NCBI GenBank assembly: GCA_026770585.1
Contig: MU646308.1
Span: 690,657 to 702,623 of the forward strand
Length of the DNA stretch: 11,967 nucleotides
DNA from: Baffinella frigidus
Taxonomy: Eukaryota > Cryptophyceae > Cryptomonadales > Baffinellaceae
Reading direction: 5' to 3'
This document shows, piece by piece, positions 6,038 to 11,500 of this stretch; position 1 is the first letter of the stretch; each line of letters starts with the position of its first letter. The translations under genes and the position numbers were made by a program. The notes beneath the pieces were generated by a model, which searched no databases, was not told the DNA's origin, and saw nothing but the letters and a program-made list of their open reading frames with translations.

Positions 6038-6125
6038 GTAGGGGCCGCCAATTACTAATTAGGGTCCACTAATTCCCAATTAGGGGCCGCTAATCATCAA
6101 ATAGGGACTGGTAACACTAATTGAT
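5953..6125 (-). repeat. CTAA array, inverse of the TTAG array
   Basis: Long CTAACTAA runs with GGGGCCGCCAATTACTAATTA are the reverse complement of the unit at 4941-5200. The two arrays face each other across exon F. Confidence 0.8.
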
Positions 6126-6159
6126 GAAAATTACTCATCGTGGAGCGCGCTCGACACAG

Positions 6160-6178
6160 GTACGACTGGGTCGGGACC
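6160..6178 (+). pseudogene. Exon E copy 1, truncated
   Basis: CACAG is followed by a G plus YDWVGT, then ACCGAACCCGAG heptamer-like sequence. Only the first six codons survive. Confidence 0.5.
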
Positions 6179-6180
6179 GA

Positions 6181-6285
6181 ACCCGAGACACGCGACACGA
6201 GCCATACACCCGAAACCCGAAACCCGAGACACTACTCCCTAAATACTACACCATACACCCTAAACCCTAAAAATAAACCATAACA
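6181..6285. repeat. CCCGAAA/CCCTAAA mixed tract
   Basis: Short CCCGAAACCCGAAACCC and CCCTAAACCCTAAA runs fill the space between E copies 1 and 2. Confidence 0.65.
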
Positions 6286-6288
6286 CAG

Positions 6289-6342
6289 GTACGACTGGGT
6301 CGGGACAGCGCTGCAATACCAGCGCGAATTCCTGGACCTCTG
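6289..6342 (+). pseudogene. Exon E copy 2, truncated
   Basis: CACAG is followed by YDWVGTALQYQREFLDL. It matches copy 3 with only synonymous differences (GCG/GCC, CTG/TTA, CTG/CTC), then leaves homology after CTCTG. No donor is seen. Confidence 0.6.
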
Positions 6343-6360
6343 CCGTCTAATTGCCAACGC

Positions 6361-6435
6361 CCTAATTACTACCTAACTGCTAACTAACTGCTAACTAATT
6401 CCTTACTAACTAATTACGAACTAATTGCTAATTGC
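6361..6435 (-). repeat. Degenerate CTAA tract
   Basis: TAACTGCTAACTAACTGC and AATTGCTAATTGC units run here. It is a decayed version of the CTAA array. Confidence 0.55.
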
Positions 6436-6454
6436 GGAGCAATCTCCAGGTATG

Positions 6455-6535
6455 ACCCTAAACCCGAAACCCGAAACCCGAAACCCGAAACCCGAAACCC
6501 GAAACCCGAAACCCGAAACCCGAAACCCTAAACCC
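6455..6535. repeat. Near-perfect CCCGAAA array
   Basis: About ten consecutive CCCGAAA units are flanked on both sides by single CCCTAAA units. This is the purest array of the G variant. A donor-like CCAG|GTATGA lies just before it (6450) and an AG acceptor just after (6537). Confidence 0.85.
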
Positions 6536-6537
6536 AG

Positions 6538-6577
6538 CGAGAGACCTTTCTGATCACCAGCACGGCTGGAATGTGTG
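6538..6577 (+). pseudogene. Possible exon F 3' relative
   Basis: AACCCAG precedes it and the donor GTAATACCCG follows, the same intron start as after exon F. The frame RDLSDHQHGWNV plus TG has the phase needed for exon E, like F's end. Sequence similarity to F is weak, so it could be unrelated. Confidence 0.3.
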
Positions 6578-6671
6578 GTAATACCCGTAATCCGGAACCT
6601 GAGACACGAGACACAAAACCCGAGACCCGGCACACTAAACCATACACCCTAAAACCTAAACCCTAACCCAG

Positions 6672-6809
6672 GTACGACTGGGTCGGGACAGCCTTACAAT
6701 ACCAGCGCGAATTCCTCGACCTCTGGAAAAGGTCGGAAGGGTCTCTGTACGAGACCTTTGGAGCGGTTGAACCGACGATGAAGGAGAAGCACCGCACGCG
6801 GAGACCCGG
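6672..6809 (+). CDS. Exon E, full copy
   Basis: The acceptor is AACCCAG|GTACGA and the donor CCCGG|GTGCGT. After one completing base come 45 codons, YDWVGTALQYQREFLDLWKR, then SEGSLYETFGAVEPTMKEKH and RTRRP, leaving GG. The first G joins F to make Trp; the GG joins H to make Gly. An alternative donor, AAAAG|GTCGGA, at 6732 would keep the same end phase. The donor GTGCGT recurs after E copy 4 and after exon K. The product is not recognised; the start is aromatic-rich and the end basic. Confidence 0.6.
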
Positions 6810-6819
6810 GTGCGTCACT

Positions 6820-6931
6820 CGTAATTAGCGATTAGTTAGTGGTTACTTAGTTAGTAATTAGTTGTTATTTATTTAGTTAGTTGGTTGGTTAGTTAGTTAG
6901 TAATTATTTAGGAATTAGTAAGTAGTTAGTC
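6820..6931 (+). repeat. TTAG array in the intron after exon E
   Basis: TTAGTTAG runs with TAATTAG words begin within about 10 nt of the GTGCGT donor. A similar shorter run at 7218-7288 follows the donor of E copy 4, so exon end and intron start were duplicated together. Confidence 0.75.
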
Positions 6932-7154
6932 CGTGACTAATCACTGCGTTAGTGGTTAGAGCGAAGGTCAGAAGGGAGAGCGAGAGAGAGAACGAGAAAA
7001 AGAGAGCTGGGAACCACCCCGGAGTTATAAGTCCGGCTGTCTTGCCGCGCGCAGGGCTTCGTAGCGTCTTATAGGTTGGGCCTTTGTGGTCGGGTAGGGG
7101 TTGAGGGTTAAGGGTTCGGGAGAAACGAAACTACAAAACTACGACGGGTCGCAG
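6932..7154. other. Intron-like interval
   Basis: It contains a GAGAGAGA patch (6978-7004) and a G-rich GGGTTGAGGGTTAAGGGTT patch (7097-7115) in reverse telomere orientation. No exon is seen before E copy 4. Confidence 0.45.
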
Positions 7155-7189
7155 ACGATTCGCGAGAAGCACCGCACGCGGAGACACGG
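7155..7189 (+). pseudogene. Exon E copy 4, 3' part
   Basis: After TCGCAG the bases match the TMKEKHRTRRP end of exon E (here TIREKHRTRRH), then the donor GTGCGT at 7190. A further remnant, AGACCCGGGTGCGTG, lies at 7288-7301. Confidence 0.55.
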
Positions 7190-7299
7190 GTGCGTCATAT
7201 CTGGAGAGTGCTCGACAATTGGGGATTAGTTGGTAGTTAGTGAGTTAGTAATTATTCAGGAGGTAGCGAGTAGTTAGTTAGTAAGTAAGACCCGGGTGC

Positions 7300-7589
7300 G
7301 TGCTCCTCTCCTCTCCTCCCCGCTCCTGTCCCACCTCTCTTCTCTGCCTGAACCCTACACCAAAAAAATCTACACCCTACATCCGAAACCCGAAACCTGA
7401 AACCCCCCTGGATTCGTATAGGAAGATACTGGAGGTCGGAATTTCTTATCAATACAGATATATCTCGTATCAATAAAGCTCTCTCTCTTTCTCTTAACTT
7501 TCTTAGCAATACAGGTCTCTCTATCTCTCTTATGAATCAAGGCCTCCCTTTCGTATCAATAAAGGCCTCTGGCGTATCAAATGAAGGCC
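7300..7589. other. CT-rich and ATCAATA-rich intron stretch
   Basis: A CT run (7300-7347) is followed by a short CCGAAACCCGAAACC patch. Several loose repeats of TATCAATACAG/TATCAATAAAG then appear between 7447 and 7585. No coding signal is seen. Confidence 0.5.
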
Positions 7590-7894
7590 TGTCTCTCACA
7601 CACTCTCTCTCTCCCTTTCTCACTCTCACTATCTCACACTCTCACTCTTTCACACTCTCTCTCTCTCACACACTCTCTCTCTCTCTCACTCTCACTCTCA
7701 CTCTCTCTCTCACACACTCTCTCTCACACACACACTCACTCACTCCCTCACACACACTCTCTCTCTCTCACTCACTCTCTCACTCACTCTCTCACTCTCT
7801 CACTCCCTCCCTCTCTCCCTCACACACTCTCTCTCTCACACACACCCACACTCTCTCTCACACACACACAAACACACACTTCCTCCCTCACTCA

Positions 7895-7925
<31 letters not shown>

Positions 7926-7951
7926 TCCCTCACACACTCTCTCTCTCTCTC
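7590..7951 (+). repeat. CT/CA microsatellite, pyrimidine-rich
   Basis: About 360 bp of CACTCTCT, CTCTCTCT and CACACACA runs have almost no G. The tract leads directly into the CCCTGGCAG acceptor of exon H, acting as an extreme polypyrimidine-like tract. Open frames across it are rich in Ser, Leu, His and Thr by composition only. Confidence 0.85.
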
Positions 7952-7959
7952 CCTGGCAG

Positions 7960-8008
7960 GGAGGACGAAGGCGGGGGAGCCAGACGAGACAGGTCTTTGA
8001 AAGACAAG
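7960..8008 (+). CDS. Exon H
   Basis: The acceptor is CTGGCAG|GGAGGA and the donor GACAAG|GTTCAC. After one completing base there are 16 codons, EDEGGGARRDRSLKDK, ending in phase 0. The entry phase fits exon E and the exit phase fits exon I. It is a short, highly charged linker with a single copy in the window. Confidence is limited because no second copy tests it. Confidence 0.45.
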
Positions 8009-8012
8009 GTTC

Positions 8013-8112
8013 ACCCCAAACCCAAAACCCAAAACCCAAAACCCAAACCCCAAACCCCAAACCCCAAACCTGAAACCCCGAACCACGAACCTGAAACCCG
8101 AAACCCGAAACA
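8013..8112. repeat. CCCAAAA/CCCCAAA tract after exon H
   Basis: The units begin four bases after the donor and shift from CCCAAAA to CCCCAAA to CCCGAAA along the tract. Confidence 0.8.
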
Positions 8113-8164
8113 AGTTAAGCACCCCTGGGCCCTCGACCCCCCCCCCCGCCGCCCCCTGCACGAA

Positions 8165-8813
8165 GCGGGCATGCTGACAATATGTGTGCACAGGAAAAGG
8201 ACATGATGACAGCGTGTGTGTTCGGGAAGTGGTAAAGACAGTGGAGTTACCAGAGCTGTCATCTTAGGTGTTACATACCCTAAAACTATCTCAGACGTGC
8301 TGACAGCGTGTGTGCATAGGAAGCAGACGTGATGATGCGAAGTGTGTCCAGGAAGCGGACGTGATGACAATGAGTGTGCACATGAAGTAGCCGTGATAAC
8401 AATGTGTGTGCACAGAAAGTGGATGCTGGCAGTGTGTGTGTCCATGAAGCGGACGTGGTGGTGTGTAGTGTGTCCAGTAAGCGGGCATGCTGACACAATG
8501 AGTGTGCACAGGAAGCAGATGCTGACACAATGAGTGTGTCCAGGAAGGAAATGCTGACATAAATGCTGACACAATGAGTGTGCACAGGAAGCGGACGTGG
8601 AGGCGGAGGCGGGGGCGTGGGCAGACCACATCATGCGCGGACGCTGACGTGATTACAGTGTTTGTGTGCACATGAAGCGGACGTGATAACATGGAGTGTG
8701 TCTAGGAAGCAGACATGCTGACGGTGTGTGTGCATAGGAAGCAGATGCTGACATAGTGAGTGTGTCCAGGAAGGAAATGCTGACATAAATGCTGACATAA
8801 TGAGTGTGTCCAG
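8165..8813 (+). repeat. Minisatellite built on the exon I acceptor
   Basis: About 16 units of roughly 30-45 bp share GTGTGTCCAGGAAGCGGACG plus a TGCTGACA or TGATGACA tail. The CCAG|GAAGCGGACGTG core is the acceptor and first four codons of exon I (8814). Some cores are intact, others are changed to CATGAAG or CCAGTAAG. The block 8545-8634, including exon I copy 1, is repeated at about 8773-8864. Confidence 0.8.
8588..8634 (+). pseudogene. Exon I copy 1, 3'-truncated
   Basis: CACAG is followed by EADVEAEAGAWADHIM, then CGCGGACGC and a stop. It matches the first 16 codons of exon I and then returns to minisatellite. Confidence 0.6.
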
Positions 8814-8930
8814 GAAGCGGACGTGGAGGCGGAGGCGGAGGCGTGGGCAGACCACATCATGTCTCTCCGCGACGCGGATGAGGCTGCACACATGGCTGAG
8901 GAGGCACGCCCCTATCCCATCCACTTGAGG
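8814..8930 (+). CDS. Exon I, full copy
   Basis: The acceptor is GTGTCCAG|GAAGCG and the donor TTGAGG|GTTATT. It has 39 codons in phase 0/0: EADVEAEAEAWADHIM, SLRDADEAAHMAEEA, RPYPIHLR. A later AG (8850) is a weaker choice because it would break phase with H. The acidic Ala-rich repeat comes from GAGGCG codons. Copy 3 shares HIMSLRDADE and ARPYP with half the changes at third positions. The family is not recognised. Confidence 0.55.
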
Positions 8931-9088
8931 GTTATTCACGAAATCCCTTCGAAGTCCGCTGTGTGGTAGGGGAACGGCCCAAATCAGTTTGCGCCCGTTA
9001 CAAATGGTTGCGGCGGTTACACGAAAGGTCTCCTCAGGAGGGCCTGTAGAAACCAAGGCGGGCCCAGGGTTTAAAGTTTTTTATCTTG
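8931..9088. other. Intron-like interval with family 6 motif
   Basis: CCTTCGAAGTCCGCTGTGTGG (8944-8965 region) and CGGCCCAAATC recall the right end of the element at 1040-1149 but in a rearranged order. No other structure is seen. Confidence 0.4.
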
Positions 9089-9190
9089 CGGGCGGGGAGG
9101 GGGAGGGGGGGCACATCATGTCTCTGCGTGACGCGGATGAGACTGCACGCATGGCTGCGGAGGCACGCCCTTATCCCAGTTTGTGTAAGG
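9089..9190 (+). pseudogene. Exon I copy 3, acceptor lost
   Basis: It reads HIMSLRDADETARMAAEA, then RPYPS. The upstream part is G-rich (GGEGEGG), a diverged version of EAEAEAWAD, with no CAG at its start. A donor-like AAGG|GTTTGT follows. Confidence 0.5.
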
Positions 9191-9197
9191 GTTTGTG

Positions 9198-9248
9198 CCA
9201 GGAAAATAGGTAGCTCACAGAAATTCTGCGAGCTATCTATTTTCCTGG
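9198..9248. repeat. Near-perfect 51-bp hairpin
   Basis: CCAGGAAAATAGGTAGCTC pairs with its complement at 9230-9248 with one mismatch in 19. The loop itself contains CAGAA/TTCTG. It ends eight bases before the foldback element at 9256. Confidence 0.8.
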
Positions 9249-9255
9249 TGACGGT

Positions 9256-9495
9256 TATTGTAGATTTCGGGACCGCGCGGATTTTTTTGAGATCAGGTCG
9301 GGAGATCTGGGAACGAAAAAACGTGAAAATGATTCGTTGTGTGTCATCATATGGGTGGGGGTCGCGATCTTGTCATCAAATCCATTCGGAAGATATCATA
9401 AAACTTTAGATGGACGTAAAAATCTCCGCGGTTTTCCCATTTTTTTAGATCCCCCGACCCGAAGTGAAATCCGCGCGGTCCCGAAATCTACAATA
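9256..9495. mobile_element. Foldback family 2 element (240 bp)
   Basis: It has 29-bp perfect terminal inverted repeats: TATTGTAGATTTCGGGACCG and nine more bases at 9256-9284, matched at 9467-9495. Looser pairing (GGTCGGG..GATCT) continues inward. There is no coding capacity. It directly abuts the next element at 9496. Confidence 0.8.
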
Positions 9496-9633
9496 CCACA
9501 CGGTGGGCTTCGAAGGTTTCGTTGGGCCTGGATTCCAGGGGGGTACGTGACCAAATTGCACCAGAAAATCTCTCAAGTTAATTGCATCAAGGCAAGTTGA
9601 CTTTTGATGAAAGGTTCGTAGGCCACCGTGTGG
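9496..9633 (-). mobile_element. Foldback family 1b, copy a (138 bp)
   Basis: The ends CCACACGGTGGGCTTCGAA and its counterpart ending CCACCGTGTGG are inverted repeats. The body is the reverse complement of 10943-11081, including CAAGTTGACTTTTGATGAAA. Confidence 0.8.
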
Positions 9634-9713
9634 CTACACACATGTACAATGCAGGTTTGAAATAGAGGGCTGCAGCATTCTCGAATGGCTTGACGATGTT
9701 TTTCCTCTCGCAG

Positions 9714-9763
9714 AAAAAGGCTCGCGCGTCGCAAAGGGTCATCACGACCGCGAAACCTCTCTT
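9714..9763 (+). pseudogene. Exon K copy 1, 3'-truncated
   Basis: TTTTTCCTCTCGCAG is a strong acceptor. The frame reads KKARASQRVITTAKPLLL, matching K copy 2 (EKARASRRVLTTAKPLF) before running to TAG in minisatellite. No donor remains. Confidence 0.55.
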
Positions 9764-9774
9764 GCTGACCGCAT

Positions 9775-9975
9775 AGAGTGTGTGCATGAAGTGGACATGA
9801 TGATGTAGAGTGTGTGCATGAAGCGGATGTGATGATGCTGAGTGTGTCCAGGAAGCGGACGTGCTGATGCGGAGTGTGTCCAGGAAGCGGATGCTGACAG
9901 CATGTGTACACAGGAAGCGGATGCTGACAGCATGTGTGTCCAGGAAGCGGACATGCTGACAGCGTGTGTGCGCAG
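9775..9975 (+). repeat. Second exon I-acceptor minisatellite
   Basis: Six units of 30-33 bp (GTGTGTCCAGGAAGCGGATG then CTGACAGCAT) are the same family as 8165-8813. The last unit supplies the acceptor of exon K copy 2 (GTGTGCGCAG). It separates K copies 1 and 2. Confidence 0.8.
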
Positions 9976-10041
9976 GAGAAAGCTCGCGCGTCGCGAAGGG
10001 TGCTCACGACCGCGAAACCGCTCTTCAACTTCCGCGACGAA
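9976..10041 (+). CDS. Exon K, full copy
   Basis: The acceptor is GTGCGCAG|GAGAAA and the donor GACGAA|GTGCGT. It has 22 codons in phase 0/0: EKARASRRVLTTAKPLFN then FRDE. If the donor is not used, the frame stays open into the partial element at 10067. Its acceptor differs from that of copy 1, as it comes from a minisatellite unit. The GTGCGT donor matches exon E. It is basic and of unknown function. Confidence 0.5.
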
Positions 10042-10050
10042 GTGCGTCCC

Positions 10051-10122
10051 GCTCCCGACCACCCACCCACACTGTGGACTACGAACCTTTCATCAAAAGT
10101 CAACTTACCTGCTCCCGACCAC
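10051..10122 (-). mobile_element. Foldback family 1b, truncated copy in a direct repeat
   Basis: CCACACTGTGGACTACGAAC through CAACTTACC (10067-10110) is one arm of family 1b. The 12-mer GCTCCCGACCAC occurs on both sides (10051-10062 and 10111-10122). It may be a target duplication or a repair scar. The strand is set only by convention. Confidence 0.6.
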
Positions 10123-10130
10123 TCCGCGGC

Positions 10131-10190
10131 CCTACACCCTACACCCTACACCCTACACCCTACACCCTACACCCTACACCCTGCAACCCG
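10131..10190. repeat. CCCTACA heptamer array
   Basis: Eight or so uniform CCCTACA units form a variant not seen elsewhere in the window at this purity. It lies downstream of exon K. Confidence 0.85.
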
Positions 10191-10205
10191 AATAACCGTA
10201 TTCAT

Positions 10206-10218
10206 ATCGCTTGCTCGC

Positions 10219-10257
<39 letters not shown>

Positions 10258-10285
10258 CGCTCTCTCTGTATTTCCCCCGCTCGCT
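10206..10285 (+). repeat. CT microsatellite
   Basis: CTCTCTCT with CGCTCGCT interruptions, pyrimidine-rich on the + strand like the other CT tracts. Confidence 0.8.
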
Positions 10286-10294
10286 CTCTGTATG

Positions 10295-10433
10295 CAACTT
10301 AGCTGCGAGCGAAGACCTTTTCACCTTGAATTCAAGGTGAAATTCCGGTTAGGTTCCAGGGCAATGGATAAGATTCTAGTACAAATCGTTTAGATGGACT
10401 GTATCCGTGAAGTCCCCGGTGGCTGCTAAGTGG
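10295..10433 (+). mobile_element. MITE family 1, copy 3 (139 bp)
   Basis: Nearly the same as 180-318 from TGGATAAGATTCT onward. The left end (CAACTTAGCTGC) is slightly diverged, while the right end GCTGCTAAGTGG is intact. A perfect 22-bp palindrome around TTGAATTCAA lies at 10320-10341. It is not inserted in a recognised exon. Confidence 0.8.
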
Positions 10434-10734
10434 CGAGGCCAGAAAAGGCACTATGTCTAAATGTGTGGTAGTGTCACGACCTGTATGTGTACTGGAATTG
10501 GTCACGTTGCCACGGTTTCAGCGTGGTAACGTGACCCCCCCCCGGTCTGAAAGTACGACTTTAGGAAGAAACAGGTTTTAAAAAATAGTCCTCGTCCGAA
10601 CCCCTCACCAGCCTTGTTTGATCCGGGATGGGCCCGCCTCGGGAGATGACTTTGGGATGACGACTTCAGGCGGGCCCATCCCGGGTCCGTACTCACCAGC
10701 CTCGCGGTCTGGACAACCCCTCGCGCCCTGACAG
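10434..10734. other. Interval with two hairpins
   Basis: GGTCACGTTGCCACG (10500-10514) pairs with CGTGGTAACGTGACC with one mismatch. CCGGGATGGGCCCGCCT (10623-10639) pairs perfectly with 10668-10684 across 28 nt. No exon copy is seen. Confidence 0.6.
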
Positions 10735-10864
10735 GGGCCTCTTCTTCTTCTCTTCTTTATTGCTCTCGATACAGGTCCTAAAACAGGCCCTTGAGCCTTG
10801 AGTTGAGTGATACAAAAGTCTATGAGCCTTAAGAAACGGGCCCGCCTCAGAGAGACAAGAGGCC
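10735..10864 (+). repeat. Dispersed repeat family 4, copy
   Basis: A C/T tract leads to TTATTGCTCTCGATACAGG, and the body matches 4241-4364 through AAGAAACGGGCCCGCC. The flanks GGCCTCTTCT and AGAGGCC form a short inverted repeat, hinting at the element's ends. Confidence 0.75.
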
Positions 10865-10942
10865 TCGCCGCCCCACAGCTCTAGCACGCGAGAGCGGTGC
10901 TGAGCCCGAGGCGGGGCCAAGGGGAGAGCAAGGAGAGCCTCG

Positions 10943-11081
10943 CCACACGGTGGACGACGAACCTTTCATCAAAAGTCAACTTGCCTGAAGACAATTGACT
11001 TAACGATTTTTCCTGGTGCAAATTGGTCACGTATCACCCTGGAATCCAGGGTCGACGAAACCCTCGTAGCCCACCGTGTGG
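10943..11081 (+). mobile_element. Foldback family 1b, copy b (139 bp)
   Basis: It starts CCACACGGTGGACGACGAAC and ends CCACCGTGTGG. The inside includes TTTCATCAAAAGTCAACTTG and CCTGGAATCCAGG. It is the inverse of 9496-9633. Confidence 0.8.
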
Positions 11082-11219
11082 ATGACCTCTCTCGCCGTAC
11101 CTGCGCAACCAGCGCCTCCGGGGCGGTACTTACGGCGTATGGTATTAATGCACGTGATTTGACTATCAAAATTAATGGTCAAATTAATGGTCAAATTCAT
11201 CGCCCCACCCACCCCGCGC
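11082..11219. other. Intron-like stretch before exon J copy 1
   Basis: It contains a short tandem AATTAATGGTC (11170-11193) and a C-rich run before the acceptor. The frame through it is open but shows no copy or splice support. Confidence 0.4.
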
Positions 11220-11221
11220 AG

Positions 11222-11259
11222 GTGAGCCCGCGTCGTTCCTTGAGGGCAGGACGCTGAAA
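11222..11259 (+). pseudogene. Exon J copy 1, frameshifted and truncated
   Basis: GCGCAG is followed by GTGAGCCCG, then two extra bases relative to copy 2, then codons for SFLEGRTLK. It then runs into CCCTCAGCC and heptamers. The frameshift and missing donor mark it as broken. Confidence 0.55.
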
Positions 11260-11430
11260 CCCTCAGCCATAAACCCCAAACCCAAAGCCCAAAACCCAAA
11301 CCCCATACCCAAAACCCAAAGCCGAAAACCCAAAACCCAAAACCCAAAACCCAGACCCCAAAACCCAAAACCCAAAACCCTCAGCCATAAACCCAAAACC
11401 CAAAACCCCAACCCTCAACCCTAACCCTAA
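11260..11430. repeat. CCCAAAA-rich tract between J copies
   Basis: Mostly CCCAAAA units with CCCTCAGCCATAAACCC appearing at both edges (11260 and 11378), so the tract itself has a duplicated border. Confidence 0.8.
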
Positions 11431-11435
11431 ATCAG

Positions 11436-11495
11436 GTGAACCCGGCGTTCCTCGAGGGGAAGACTTTGAAAGAGGCGCAGGAGGAGAAGCGAAAG
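11436..11495 (+). CDS. Exon J, full copy
   Basis: The acceptor is AATCAG|GTGAAC and the donor CGAAAG|GTGTAC. It has 20 codons in phase 0/0: VNPAFLEGKTLKEAQEEKRK. The end is a charged helix-like segment. Upstream it abuts CCCTAACCCTAAATCAG, so the telomere-like repeat forms the acceptor region. The final CCCTAAA array starts right after the donor. The family is not recognised; a continuation would lie beyond the window. Confidence 0.55.
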
Positions 11496-11500
11496 GTGTA

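Larger units (their letters stand above)
65..11495 (+). other. Inferred multi-exon gene region with locally duplicated exons
   Basis: Ten exon types lie in a fixed order on the + strand. Best copies are A 1177-1265, B 2401-2503, C 3465-3527, D 4859-4930, F 5784-5878, E 6672-6809, H 7960-8008, I 8814-8930, K 9976-10041 and J 11436-11495. All begin after AG and end before GT, all are open, and all junction phases agree, giving 852 nt or 284 codons. Upstream and downstream exons must lie outside, as there is no start context before A and no stop after J. I do not recognise the product; the D-F section is Lys/Arg/Glu-rich and may be coiled coil. The many broken extra copies mean the locus could instead be a decayed paralogue or a recombination product of a gene family. 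The exon chain is seen in the sequence; that it is one transcript is inferred. Confidence 0.5.

Noticed and set aside
7532-8206. 224-codon open frame on the + strand
   Set aside because: It is mostly CT/CA microsatellite translated as Ser/Leu/His/Thr, then heptamer repeat. The overlapping frame at 7581-8000 is equally open, as expected for simple repeats.
8011-8634. 207-codon minus-strand frame rich in His, Cys and Ser
   Set aside because: It is a translation of the exon I-acceptor minisatellite on the wrong strand. Three frames are open there at once.
10455-10580. 42-codon open frame starting MSKCVVVS
   Set aside because: It crosses a hairpin and a C run, with no copy elsewhere and no splice support.
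11082-11221. Additional exon between K and J
   Set aside because: The frame is open and a GTACTTA donor-like site exists near 11125. No repeat copy or acceptor supports it, and K to J already agree in phase.
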